From an uncultured Lachnospiraceae bacterium (GTDB lineage Bacteria; Bacillota; Clostridia; Lachnospirales; Lachnospiraceae), in the NCBI GenBank assembly GCA_945929965.1, contig CAMEOT010000007.1, positions 1 to 64,000 on the forward strand: a stretch of DNA of 64,000 bases, read 5' to 3'. The notes under the pieces were generated by a model. The model was given only the letters and a program-made list of their open reading frames with translations. It did no database searches and had not been told where the DNA came from. The position numbers and the translations under genes were made by a program. Shown here one piece after another: positions 1 to 8,238 of this stretch. Numbering within the stretch: position 1 is the stretch's first letter; each line of letters starts with the position of its first letter.

Positions 1-112
1 GACTAACTTATGGTTTCTATACCCAAATCAGATTTTTAAAATTCATTCAACGTTTATTTTTATTAAGTTCTTTATTATTTTTTATTTTGTGAAAAGGAAA
101 TAGCTTAAACAC

Positions 113-146
113 GAAAAAAGAAGCTGAGATTTTAGACTCAACTTCT
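113..146 (-). terminator. Intrinsic terminator of the sigma/partner operon
   Basis: An inverted repeat (arms about 119-128 and 137-146, one mismatch) lies just after the stop of the 157-1089 gene. On the minus strand it is followed by a run of six T. This is the usual form of a Rho-independent terminator. Confidence 0.7.
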
Positions 147-156
147 CTTTGTACAC

Positions 157-1089
157 CTATTTAGAATAACTATTAACTACTGCCTGTTGATACTCAACCG
201 CTATTTCCTTCAATTTTTCTTTACTGTCTACGCCGACAACAGCATATTTTTCATTCCTATAATAGAAATAGATCACATATCTTTGTTTTCCACTCTCTTC
301 CTCTTTTTGAAAAACTTCTAAATTTATACCATCATTTTCAAATTCCTCGCAAAATACATATCCCGGATAAGTTTCTCTTACTCTCAAAATTTCTTGTCGA
401 TATCTTTTAATTTCAAAATATAATATCTCTTCTTTTTCATTTTCAAAATAGTCATATATTGAATCAGCCTTATTGGATTTTATCACTTCAATACGGCGCA
501 AATTGTAATCACCGCCAATGAACCCACTAAGTTCAAATGGTATCAATGCATATTCCTTATATTCCTCAGGGACATCTTCTACTTTATCATAAATATCCGA
601 TATCTTAATATCTGACCCCTCCGGTGCCGTTATCAATGTAGTCCCTTCCTCGTTCTTATCCATCCACCAGAAGAAGCCACCGTGTTTCTCTGCATTTACC
701 GCCATCTGCCAGGAACCACCCAGCATTATAATAATCAGTGCCACTGCTGTCACCACAGCAATTCTGTGTTTGTGAAAATACCAAAGGAATTGGCGCATCC
801 GCCCTTCCTTTTTCTCAGGCTTCGTTTTGCGGTTCTCCTCACTTTCCTTCCCATCTGCCGCCAGAATTCTTTCCTCTTCCTGACGTTTCTCACAATACTT
901 CCAGAAGCTGTCCAGTGCTTCCTCCACCGGCAATTCTTCCTCTTTCTCTTCACCTTTCAGGCTATCCAACAGCTTCAATAACGTCTGAACTTCATCCGCA
1001 TCAAATTCCTCGTCGGAAGCCTCCATTGTATACCAGTCTAACCGCTTCGTAACTTCCTGGATCAGACTTTCATTATCCTGTTTCTTCAT
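157..1089 (-). CDS. Single-pass membrane protein, likely partner (anti-sigma-like) of the upstream ECF sigma factor
   Basis: A 310-residue protein with a charged, Glu-rich cytoplasmic N-terminal part (residues 1-108), one hydrophobic membrane segment (about 109-132) and a C-terminal extracytoplasmic domain rich in aromatic and charged residues. The C-terminal part resembles the DUF4367-type domains that follow sigma factors in Clostridia. It starts 27 bp after the stop of the sigma gene, so the two are very likely one operon. A role as membrane-bound regulator of the sigma factor is inferred from this arrangement only. No zinc-binding anti-sigma motif (HxxxCxxC) is visible, so it is not a classical ZAS protein. 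It could instead be a sensor or target gene of the same regulon. Confidence 0.7.
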   Translation of the reverse strand: MKKQDNESLIQEVTKRLDWYTMEASDEEFDADEVQTLLKLLDSLKGEEKEEELPVEEALDSFWKYCEKRQEEERILAADGKESEENRKTKPEKKEGRMRQFLWYFHKHRIAVVTAVALIIIMLGGSWQMAVNAEKHGGFFWWMDKNEEGTTLITAPEGSDIKISDIYDKVEDVPEEYKEYALIPFELSGFIGGDYNLRRIEVIKSNKADSIYDYFENEKEEILYFEIKRYRQEILRVRETYPGYVFCEEFENDGINLEVFQKEEESGKQRYVIYFYYRNEKYAVVGVDSKEKLKEIAVEYQQAVVNSYSK

Positions 1090-1116
1090 TACTGTTCCGT
1101 TCCCTTCTATATCTCA

Positions 1117-1728
1117 TCATCCGGCGTTGCTGCCGAATGACTGTCCCTCTCTATATGTCTTTGTCTCTTTTTTGTCATTTCTTACAGACTTTTTTTGCTT
1201 TTTGTCGAATATTTTTCCATCGTATAGGCATTGGGCTATTTTGCCACGCAATCTGCTGAGTCGGACACTCATATTGTTCTCAGAAATATTCTCCAATTTC
1301 GCCATTTCCGATATTTTATATCCTGCCACAAAATATCTCGAGAAACGCGTCTTCTCTTCTTCGTCCAGTTCCGCTTCCAGGACCATGTCTAATTCTGCTT
1401 TTCCGTATTCGTCTTTCGCAACAACATGTTCATGGTCATCGTGATCATCCAACGAGGTTTCACATTCCAGCTTCTTTATTTTCCTGTTGAACTCCTGTAT
1501 CTTATGCCTCGCGGTCTCCAGCAGCCATCCCGTCTGATTCGGATGATCTTTCAGAATATCCCACTTTTTGTACGCCAGGTAGAATGTTTCCTGCATGACA
1601 TCCTGTGCCAACGACTTATCAAGTATCCGATATCTGATAAAATTATACACTATGGTTTCATTTCTGCGAAACATTTCATTGAATTCTAGATGGTCTGCTG
1701 CTGTCTCTTCTGTCTTGTTTTTATGCAT
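1117..1728 (-). CDS. RNA polymerase ECF-type sigma-70 family factor
   Basis: A 203-residue protein with sigma region 2 at about residues 18-85 (the core contains a typical DVMQETF stretch) and a region 4 helix-turn-helix at about 120-165 (SEMAKLENISENNMSVRLSRLR). It would direct RNA polymerase to a small set of promoters, probably including its own. The ATG at 1728 follows a G-rich ribosome site. About 40 residues after region 4 are basic and low in complexity. The downstream gene encodes a membrane protein that may control it. Confidence 0.85.
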   Translation of the reverse strand: MHKNKTEETAADHLEFNEMFRRNETIVYNFIRYRILDKSLAQDVMQETFYLAYKKWDILKDHPNQTGWLLETARHKIQEFNRKIKKLECETSLDDHDDHEHVVAKDEYGKAELDMVLEAELDEEEKTRFSRYFVAGYKISEMAKLENISENNMSVRLSRLRGKIAQCLYDGKIFDKKQKKSVRNDKKETKTYREGQSFGSNAG

Positions 1729-1928
1729 CTGTCATTCCCCCATATAAATGGTTTCATCCTTCTTAAAAATATTTATTTTATAATTTAACATTTATCCCTA
1801 TATTAAATATAGATGGTTTTACAATGTGAGAAAAATTTGTTTTTCATATCTTTATATTTTACTTTTCGTAGATTCTATGTCAATTTCTTCCCATCGACAA
1901 ATAGCGTAAAATTTTGCATTTTTTGTTG

Positions 1929-1957
1929 TTGACAAACGGTATCTCTTTTGTTAGAAT
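1929..1957 (+). promoter_or_regulatory. Promoter of tRNA-Thr (first copy)
   Basis: TTGACA at 1929-1934 and TAGAAT at 1952-1957 with a 17-bp spacer. Between the promoter and the tRNA lie two palindromes, AATCACAGTGATT (1959-1971) and TCACGTGA (1982-1989). Both recur upstream of the second tRNA-Thr copy. Confidence 0.85.
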
Positions 1958-1990
1958 GAATCACAGTGATTGCATTAGTAGTCACGTGAT

Positions 1991-2063
1991 GCTGCTGTGG
2001 CTCAGTCGGTAGAGCGTCGCATTGGTAGTGCGGAGGTCACGGGTCCGATTCCCGTCAGCAGCT
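1991..2063 (+). tRNA. tRNA-Thr (anticodon GGU)
   Basis: A full cloverleaf can be drawn. The acceptor stem pairs GCTGCTG (1991-1997) with CAGCAGC (2056-2062), the discriminator is T2063, the D arm contains CTCAGTCGGTAGAG, and the anticodon loop TTGGTAG gives anticodon GGT. The T arm has GGTCCGATTCC. CCA is not encoded. The gene has its own promoter and a terminator hairpin downstream. A second copy with the same sequence lies at 61031-61103 in the opposite orientation. Confidence 0.95.
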
Positions 2064-2078
2064 CTTCTTTAAAAAGTA

Positions 2079-2115
2079 TGATCTTAAAAGTGTTAAACTT
2101 TTAAGATCATTTTTT
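2079..2115 (+). terminator. Terminator of tRNA-Thr
   Basis: A perfect 12-bp inverted repeat (2079-2090 and 2098-2109) with a 7-base loop is followed by a T run on the plus strand. It lies 16 bp after the tRNA and could also serve the convergent XRE gene. Confidence 0.85.
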
Positions 2116-2121
2116 ATTTCT

Positions 2122-2355
2122 CTATTTGATAGCTTCCAACAACTGATGTACGGATACTTCCAGTACTTCCGCTATATCCAATATTACCTCCAGAGAAAAC
2201 GGCTGGTCACAATTGGGAGCCTCTATTTTGGTAAGGTAACTGATACTGATGCATGCTCTATCTGCCAGTTGTTCCTGCGTAAGACCTCTGAGTTTTCGGT
2301 ATTTGCAGATTGTCTGACCTATGTTCTTATACTCCTGCGAATGCTTTTGACTCAT
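2122..2355 (-). CDS. XRE-family helix-turn-helix regulator (small)
   Basis: A 77-residue DNA-binding protein made almost entirely of one Cro/C1-type HTH: QTICKYRKLRGLTQEQLADR followed by ISISYLTKIE. The start at 2355 is preferred because AGGAGATGG sits 5-13 bases before it; an in-frame ATG 24 bases further upstream lacks a site. It would act as a small repressor or activator; its target is unknown. It lies alone between the tRNA terminator and the chemotaxis gene. Confidence 0.8.
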   Translation of the reverse strand: MSQKHSQEYKNIGQTICKYRKLRGLTQEQLADRACISISYLTKIEAPNCDQPFSLEVILDIAEVLEVSVHQLLEAIK

Positions 2356-2437
2356 TTTTCCATCTCCTATATCTACCATTACAATTCTAATAGATAATAC
2401 GGAAAGGGAAATTTCAGTTATAGTGAAAGGTTTGCAT

Positions 2438-2494
2438 AATAAAAAATACCGGTCTTATTTTTCCGCTATTTACGGATTATTAAGACCGGTATTT
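2438..2494 (-). terminator. Intrinsic terminator of the chemotaxis gene
   Basis: A 14-bp perfect inverted repeat, arms 2444-2457 and 2481-2494, lies 21 bp after the stop of the gene at 2516 and is followed by a T run on the minus strand. Confidence 0.85.
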
Positions 2495-2515
2495 GTATCA
2501 TTCTTTCATTAGCAA

Positions 2516-4222
2516 TTAATCCCGACGTAGTGTAAACTTTCCTACCAAATCGTTTAATGCATATGCCTGTGCGGATAATTCCTCACTGGTAGCAGAGGAT
2601 TCTTCCGCCGCTGCGGAGTTCGACTGCACCACTTCCGATATCTGATTCACTCCAATCTCTGCCTGTTGCATCGCCTGTGCCTGCGCGACAGACTCTTCAC
2701 TCAATCGTTTTGCATCTGTCGCAATCTCCTTGACTCCCGTAACAATCTGCTCCAGAGATTCCGCTGCTGCTTCCGCTGCCTGATTGCCATTCTTGATCTC
2801 CTGCAGCGATCCTTCGATCAGGCTTCTGGTATCTACTGCCGACTGTGCACTCTGCTCTGCCAGCTTACGGATCTGTTCTGCCACCACAGCAAATCCCCGT
2901 CCTGCTTCTCCTGCTCTGGCAGCCTCAATCGCCGCGTTCAGAGACAACAGGTTCGTCTGACTCGCAATATCTTCAATGTCAGCAATAATATTCTGTATCT
3001 TTTTAGATGTTTCATTGATTCGGTCCATTTCCTCCATCAATGACCTCATCTGCGTATGCCCTGCATCCGCCTGCTGTGCATAATTCTCAGCCTTTTCCGT
3101 CGTCTTCTGCAGTTCACCGGCTGTACGGGACACGGCATCTGTGATATTCGTAATGGTTGCCGTCAGTTCTTCCACAGATCCTGCCTGATCTGTTGCTCCT
3201 TCTGCTAACGCCTGGGCAGATTGTGCAAGATTCTCCGATCCTGCAGATACCTGCTTGGCAGCCTCTTCGACCTGCTGTAAGGTGCTGTTCATCTGTCGGT
3301 TCATCTTACGCATGGCATCTTTCAATGCCACGAACTGTCCTACATATTTCTCTTCAATCGTAGTACCGATGGCATAATTACCCTCTGCCATCTGTCCTAA
3401 CAATTCTCCTGCATCCGTAATAATCAGATTCAGGTCAGCAGCCATGCCTTTTGCGACCTGTATCATATAGGATATCTCATCTTCCGTGTTGCTGTCTGGG
3501 AATGCACTCTCCAAATCCCCCTGTGCAAAAGTCTGAAGTCGATCTGCCAGCGCTATCATCGGTTCTTCGATATCTCCCGCCATTTTCTTGCCTAATATCA
3601 CAGAACTCCAGAAAGAAATCACTACGATAACCAGAATCGCGATCAGCATAAAAAACTCCATATGACGCAGATCTGCCTCCGCCTGATCTCCTTTTTCGAC
3701 GCACAGATTCATCAAGTCTACAAACTCCGCGTATATCCGTTCGTACTGTGCGGTCAGATCTCCGGTATCCAGATCCTGCGCCTTCAGATATCCGTCCTCG
3801 TCATCGGAGGTAGCCAGTTCCAGCACCTGTGCATCCAGATCCCAGTACCCGTCCAGTTCCTGCAGTACTTTATTATAGGCATCCCTGCCTTCGGCGAATT
3901 GGATTGAACGGTTCAATTCATCTATGTAAGTCTCAAACGCTGCCTTTTTCTGGTCATGCAGCTCGATCTGCTTTTCTATCACTGCTTCGTCATCATAGCC
4001 TACTACTGCACGTAGTGCACTCCGGCTCTCCGAAAATGCCGCGATCGCTTTACCGATATCTCCCTGTGTAAATCCGTATCGGCTCAACGCCTTTTCATAC
4101 TGCGTTGCTACGATCAGTAGTGCTATGATTCCAATAATTGCCGCAATCGCACCGATTATTGCTACTTTCACAAATCCCTTCGTCAGTCGCTTTTTAATAC
4201 CTTGTTGCTTTTGTGTTGCCAT
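2516..4222 (-). CDS. Methyl-accepting chemotaxis protein
   Basis: A 568-residue transmembrane chemoreceptor. The ATG at 4222 (MATQKQQG) is chosen because a GGGGGAG site lies just upstream; a longer in-frame start adds 17 unsupported residues. Visible parts: TM1 at about 19-43, an extracytoplasmic ligand domain of helical-bundle type to about 188, TM2 at about 190-210, HAMP to about 265, then a long coiled-coil signalling domain. The conserved hairpin tip ([19 protein letters not shown]) is near residue 425. It would sense an outside ligand and signal to CheA/CheW. There is no C-terminal receptor pentapeptide. No other chemotaxis gene lies nearby, so it is an orphan receptor; its ligand is unknown. 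Confidence 0.93.
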   Translation of the reverse strand: MATQKQQGIKKRLTKGFVKVAIIGAIAAIIGIIALLIVATQYEKALSRYGFTQGDIGKAIAAFSESRSALRAVVGYDDEAVIEKQIELHDQKKAAFETYIDELNRSIQFAEGRDAYNKVLQELDGYWDLDAQVLELATSDDEDGYLKAQDLDTGDLTAQYERIYAEFVDLMNLCVEKGDQAEADLRHMEFFMLIAILVIVVISFWSSVILGKKMAGDIEEPMIALADRLQTFAQGDLESAFPDSNTEDEISYMIQVAKGMAADLNLIITDAGELLGQMAEGNYAIGTTIEEKYVGQFVALKDAMRKMNRQMNSTLQQVEEAAKQVSAGSENLAQSAQALAEGATDQAGSVEELTATITNITDAVSRTAGELQKTTEKAENYAQQADAGHTQMRSLMEEMDRINETSKKIQNIIADIEDIASQTNLLSLNAAIEAARAGEAGRGFAVVAEQIRKLAEQSAQSAVDTRSLIEGSLQEIKNGNQAAEAAAESLEQIVTGVKEIATDAKRLSEESVAQAQAMQQAEIGVNQISEVVQSNSAAAEESSATSEELSAQAYALNDLVGKFTLRRD

Positions 4223-4346
4223 ATAAAGCTCCCCCCTAGTCTTATCAGTTAAATAAGCTGCCGTGATCTGCATCTATATAACCAATAGTAGCACATCCCC
4301 TTTTATTGTTCAACCGTACAAAAGAATTAGGAATCAAATTTGATTA

Positions 4347-5144
4347 CTACTCCAGACCATACTTCTTTTTCATTGTCTTTAAGATTTCAGGTTCTCCAAA
4401 CAGAGCAATCTTATCTCCATCACCGCCAGCAATCATACTATTTATCAGCTTTACCAGCTGGTTTTCACCTTCTGCTCTTCCCTCTTCTCTGACGTCGTCA
4501 TCATGTAACAGTTCCTTCATGTACTCCGACCTCCATTCCTCATTCTTACGTGCTATACACACCGCTTCATCAATTCTTTGGCTCAGGTCTCCTCCGACCT
4601 TCCCGCTTCTGATATAATCATATAACTCCCACAGATTCTCCGGCACTTTCTCGGGATTCGCAGCACAGTTATAAAAAAACTTCTCCGTTCCGTCCTTTAG
4701 GTACAGTTCTCTGTCTTCCTTGCACAGATTCTGAAAAGAATACTTCGCATATCCCTTGCCAAATGGATCAAAAGTGCAAAGAAACAGCACTCTTCCCTCC
4801 GGCAGTTCCCGATAGGATTTCCCCTTACTCAGATGATCCGTATCCATCGTAGACTGGTAAAATCTGCTCCGTTTCGGCAGTTCCAGCTTCTCCACCGGCT
4901 GATGGTTCTGATTCTGCATCTCCGCATCATACATACGCTTTTTATCCCGCGTATATATATCCAGACGGATCGGCTTGCCACCGGAAGTATAACGGAACTC
5001 CCGCTGTGGCTGGACATCCTCCAGTTCCCCTACCTTTTCCTCCAGCAGCTGTTCCAACACATCCTGGCAAAGCACTTTATCCCCCATCGCCTTACCAAAC
5101 ATAAAATCATCCGAAATCGTCAGTTCCTCGTATCGTTTTACCAT
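4347..5144 (-). CDS. Rpn family recombination-promoting nuclease / PD-(D/E)XK transposase-like protein (copy A)
   Basis: A 265-residue protein. The start at 5144 (MVKRYEEL) has GAGGAG nine bases upstream; a longer frame adds a hydrophobic but unsupported 19 residues. The N-terminal half has the nuclease core: LDIYTRD with Asp at residue 62 and YDAEMQ with Glu75 and Gln77, the D-ExQ pattern of Rpn/PDDEXK family proteins. The C-terminus has a short RAEG repeat and ends AGGDGDKIALFGEPEIL. Family members such as E. coli RpnA are Mg-dependent DNA endonucleases that raise recombination, and newer work links some to phage defence. A second copy at 13329-14150 is close to identical apart from extra RAEG units. 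The same upstream leader recurs three times in this window. Confidence 0.88.
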   Translation of the reverse strand: MVKRYEELTISDDFMFGKAMGDKVLCQDVLEQLLEEKVGELEDVQPQREFRYTSGGKPIRLDIYTRDKKRMYDAEMQNQNHQPVEKLELPKRSRFYQSTMDTDHLSKGKSYRELPEGRVLFLCTFDPFGKGYAKYSFQNLCKEDRELYLKDGTEKFFYNCAANPEKVPENLWELYDYIRSGKVGGDLSQRIDEAVCIARKNEEWRSEYMKELLHDDDVREEGRAEGENQLVKLINSMIAGGDGDKIALFGEPEILKTMKKKYGLE

Positions 5145-5400
5145 TCGTATTCTCCTCTCACACGTATACAGGAGAAGAAACAACAGCAATACGCAGAACA
5201 AACGCTCTGTCCTTCATCATCTCCTGCTCTATTGTATTAAATGGGGTAAATAAGCAGGAATTTCTCTGAAGTCACAGACATCAACTTGCGCTGATTTAGA
5301 AATTTGAAATAGAAAAAAACTGCTTACACGCAGAGAATAACAAAGAAATATGTAATTGTCAATGTAGCAAAATAGCAAAATCTGTACCTTATGAATTTGG
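5145..5400 (-). promoter_or_regulatory. Repeated Rpn promoter-leader (copy A)
   Basis: About 255 bp upstream of the Rpn gene are nearly identical to 11386-11640 and similar to 14151-14400. They contain a minus-strand promoter: TTGACA (5357-5362, read in reverse), a 17-bp spacer and TATTCT (5334-5339). Right after the -10 box comes a small CTGC/GCAG hairpin followed by seven T, which looks like an early attenuator. This leaves a long untranslated leader of nearly 190 nt. Confidence 0.65.
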
Positions 5401-5412
5401 CTATTTTGCATT

Positions 5413-6405
5413 TTATGCAGTCTCTCTTTCCATACTTTTCCAGTTCTCAGCTATATTAAAAATATTTTTTCCGATAGGAATATGAACCCGTTCCATGATT
5501 GCCTCCGGGTTTTCAACATTCCACTTTTTCAGTAATTCTTCTCTGGCTTCGTCCTCCATATCCATTTTTTCGGAAATTGTTTTATAGGTTGCGTTGGCAA
5601 ATCTATAATCATAGAAAAATAAATGGTGTGAACTGTCGTTACTTAACCATGTCAGAATAGCGTTACGCCAGGTCAGATCCGAATCCCCCAGAGACAATCC
5701 GTAAGTACAAATTGTTGATGCTTCCTGAATACAATTTACAGTTTTCTCAACTCTCTCATGATCATAGCACTCATTAAAATACGGTTTTATAAACCCTCTT
5801 TGGGTTCTCTTAGTGATCGGATAATTTACCGCAAGCTGTGCCTCATTGTCCACTCCGAAAAAAGGATCTTCCTGAAGCATTCCATGAATATGAATGATTC
5901 TTGTGGGATTTAAGGCTATCGTTCTCCGCATCATGTTGAAGATCGTATCAAACACCGAAGTATAATTGAACGAGATGACCTTCATGATATTCACATATCC
6001 TGCCGCTCTGCCTTGCATGATATTATCAATATTGTGAGAAAATCCTGAGTAAAAACCTTCCATAGACTCCCGCATTTCGTAAGTGGCACGTTCCATTACA
6101 TTCGCATCCTGCAGATACTTTTTCACTCGAAGTTCCTCCGCTGTCAAATAGTCATTCGCATAAGAAGAGAAATCACGAACGCATTCCAGCAGTTCCGCTT
6201 CATTCTTCAGAGTTCCTGCATACTCTGCCATCGCCAGTTCGAAATCTCCCCAGGTATTAATATCCTCAGCAATACTCTTCTTGAAATTAAATATTATGTT
6301 TGATTCCGACGGTTCCTTAACATATCCGGGATAAATATCCCTGTATGCTGTTTTCATTCCACAATTTAAATCAAAGCCATTACCAATCAAAAATAACGTA
6401 CTCAT
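5413..6405 (-). CDS. AbiH family abortive-infection protein
   Basis: A 330-residue protein. The N-terminus LFLIGNGFDLNCGMKTAY is the hallmark of the AbiH family, and the later FNYTSVFDTIF and IHIHGM stretches also fit. AbiH was first described on a lactococcal plasmid as an abortive-infection determinant; its mechanism is not well known. The ATG at 6405 has GAGGG upstream. The gene begins 22 bp after the stop of the HTH/HNH-like gene, so they are probably cotranscribed. The neighbourhood (Rpn nucleases, RES operon) supports a defence role. Confidence 0.85.
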   Translation of the reverse strand: MSTLFLIGNGFDLNCGMKTAYRDIYPGYVKEPSESNIIFNFKKSIAEDINTWGDFELAMAEYAGTLKNEAELLECVRDFSSYANDYLTAEELRVKKYLQDANVMERATYEMRESMEGFYSGFSHNIDNIMQGRAAGYVNIMKVISFNYTSVFDTIFNMMRRTIALNPTRIIHIHGMLQEDPFFGVDNEAQLAVNYPITKRTQRGFIKPYFNECYDHERVEKTVNCIQEASTICTYGLSLGDSDLTWRNAILTWLSNDSSHHLFFYDYRFANATYKTISEKMDMEDEAREELLKKWNVENPEAIMERVHIPIGKNIFNIAENWKSMERETA

Positions 6406-6427
6406 ACTATGTACCCTCTATAAGTTC

Positions 6428-7741
6428 TTATGCCAATCCATTTGCTGCAAGCACCTGGGTCAATGAAATTTCAATTCCCTTTTCCTGCAACGCTTTCTGA
6501 TGTTTTCTGAAAAGTTTAAAAATCATATCTTCGCGGTCATTTAATGATCCGTATTTCATTTGAGCTCTGCACATAGGGCATAGACATACACCATTCTCCT
6601 GTTCAAAAATGTTTGTGCCAAACTGCATTCCTTCTTCGAACGGAACAATCGGCACTACTTCCATATATGGTCTTCCCAATGCATCCACAAAAGTACTATG
6701 CGCCGGATTATTTTCGCATAAATATTTTTCTCTCTGCAGAATCTTTTCTTTTACTTCCGGGTAAAAATCCGCATATCCGTTCAAAATATCCAATTGCCGG
6801 AAAGAAGATATTTCTTCCCGCTGCCTATATTTTCCCGGAAGAAGATCAATTCCTTTCACTTCCCACACCAGTGCACAATATTTTCGGAAAAGATCGATCA
6901 ACGTATTTTCAAAATCCCCCGGTTGCGGCAGCATATTTGTGTCTGATCCAATGGAAACAATCTCACCTTGTCTGAGGAATCCTGGAACCCAATCCCTGTG
7001 CATTTCTGCGAATTTATCAAATTCGTCCGTATACTTATCTTCCACCTGTAAAGTATCCTTATAAGCAGCCCTTAATTGGGGCATCGCGCCATCTTCGCTT
7101 TTACGGTTCAGATATACTGCGAATAGAAAATAATCATTTTCCGGAGACAACCAAAGTCCAAATTCAGGCGTCATGTTCTCATTATCTGTCGTAGTCCTCT
7201 GCCAGAATCGAATATATGTTGCTGTATTGCCAAACCCTCTCCTCGTGACCGGATCTATTGTAAAACCGGATGCGTTTGCTCTCACTGCATAATCGGAAAT
7301 CTTAACCCCCAGCATTGCCAAAATCGACAACGGTAACTCATACTGCGCAATCGCTACATGCTCCGGTTCTCCGTCCAAGACACAGAAATATGCTTCCAAT
7401 GCATCACTTGGTTTACGAATATAGCCACCTAAATTATAATACCTGATATCCGCTTTACCATCTATGAACGGATCCGGCGTATAGCCAAGCGCCCTTGACC
7501 AAGTCCGGATATCCTCAGCTGTAAGTCTCTGGCGCCCCGCTGTCAATTTGCTCGTCTTCGAAGGGGACCATCCTGTTAATTCTGCCAAATCGGAGCTGCG
7601 CAGTCCCTGCTTTTCCGTTTCCTTCCCTAAAAGGGTTCTTATACTGTCCAGTTCTGCAGTATGTACAAAACTATCCGAAACAAGTGATTGTGTTATAGCA
7701 TTAGTTGCACTTGTACTATTATTGAAATCAAAGAAAAACAT
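6428..7741 (-). CDS. HTH protein with degenerate HNH-like C-terminal domain, partner of AbiH
   Basis: A 437-residue protein. The ATG at 7741 is preferred over the GTG nine bases upstream because GAGGTG lies at the right distance from it. Residues about 30-90 form an XRE-type HTH (LAELTGWSPSKTSKLTAGR). The middle 200 residues (with GLWLSPENDYFLFAVYLNR) are weakly reminiscent of the MrcB N-terminal DNA-recognition domain, which I hold at low confidence. The C-terminal 100 residues have the layout of an HNH nuclease (YLCENNPAHSTFVDALGRPY, then CLCPMCRAQM). The usual His-His after EV is replaced by EVVPIVP, so nuclease activity is doubtful. It may regulate the pair or recognise DNA for AbiH. Confidence 0.6.
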   Translation of the reverse strand: MFFFDFNNSTSATNAITQSLVSDSFVHTAELDSIRTLLGKETEKQGLRSSDLAELTGWSPSKTSKLTAGRQRLTAEDIRTWSRALGYTPDPFIDGKADIRYYNLGGYIRKPSDALEAYFCVLDGEPEHVAIAQYELPLSILAMLGVKISDYAVRANASGFTIDPVTRRGFGNTATYIRFWQRTTTDNENMTPEFGLWLSPENDYFLFAVYLNRKSEDGAMPQLRAAYKDTLQVEDKYTDEFDKFAEMHRDWVPGFLRQGEIVSIGSDTNMLPQPGDFENTLIDLFRKYCALVWEVKGIDLLPGKYRQREEISSFRQLDILNGYADFYPEVKEKILQREKYLCENNPAHSTFVDALGRPYMEVVPIVPFEEGMQFGTNIFEQENGVCLCPMCRAQMKYGSLNDREDMIFKLFRKHQKALQEKGIEISLTQVLAANGLA

Positions 7742-7896
7742 TTTTCTCACCTCTGGTATTTATTATATCATCCTATTTGTATTTGCGCAATTTATTTTTC
7801 TTCGATTTGAAATTTTTATTTCTCAAGTTATCGTGGCAGTCGCCAAGGTCTCGTGCAAGCACGGACTTTGGCTCGTTGCTCGCGTAAATCAAAAGT

Positions 7897-7929
7897 GGCA
7901 CACTCTGCAGCAATTCTACAGAGTGTGCC
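7897..7929 (-). terminator. Hairpin terminator downstream of the RES operon / Rpn remnant
   Basis: A perfect 11-bp inverted repeat (7897-7907 and 7919-7929) with an 11-base loop, followed on the minus strand by a T-rich tail. It would end transcripts arriving from the 8.0-11.1 kb operon before the AbiH operon begins. Confidence 0.6.
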
Positions 7930-7946
7930 AGCTTTAATTATTTTGT

Positions 7947-8040
7947 CTACTCTAAACCATACTTCTTCCGCATTGCAGATAGCACCTCCGGATTGTCCAA
8001 CTGTGCTATCTTATCTGTATCTCCACCAGCATTCATGCGA
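7947..8040 (-). pseudogene. 3' remnant of an Rpn-family gene
   Basis: Translated on the minus strand, this stretch reads MNAGGDTDKIAQLDN then PEVLSAMRKKYGLE and a TAG stop. That is the C-terminal tail of the Rpn proteins in this window (compare MIAGGDGDKIALFGEPEIL). Nothing of the nuclease core precedes it. It is therefore a scrap of a fourth, more diverged Rpn copy at the end of the RES operon. Confidence 0.75.
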
Positions 8041-8043
8041 ACA

Positions 8044-8238
8044 TTACAAACCGATCACCACCGGCATTGCGGTAAAAGGTTCCATTCCCTGATAGGAGAC
8101 GGTGATCTGCTCTCGCTTTGCCATAAGCACGTAAATAACCATAATGACAGCTTTATTGTCACCGACTTCATAGGTCTCCACATCATTTTCCGACAGAAGA
8201 TTGATATTTACCTCACCTAAAAAATCATTATATGACAT
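8044..8238 (-). CDS. Small hypothetical protein overlapping the end of the RES gene
   Basis: An open frame of 64 residues (MSYNDFLGEVN at its start) whose ATG overlaps the last 11 bases of the RES gene. No clear ribosome site is seen, so it would depend on translational coupling. I do not recognise the protein. It abuts the Rpn remnant in another frame, so it may itself be the end of a lost gene. Confidence 0.35.
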   Translation of the reverse strand: MSYNDFLGEVNINLLSENDVETYEVGDNKAVIMVIYVLMAKREQITVSYQGMEPFTAMPVVIGL

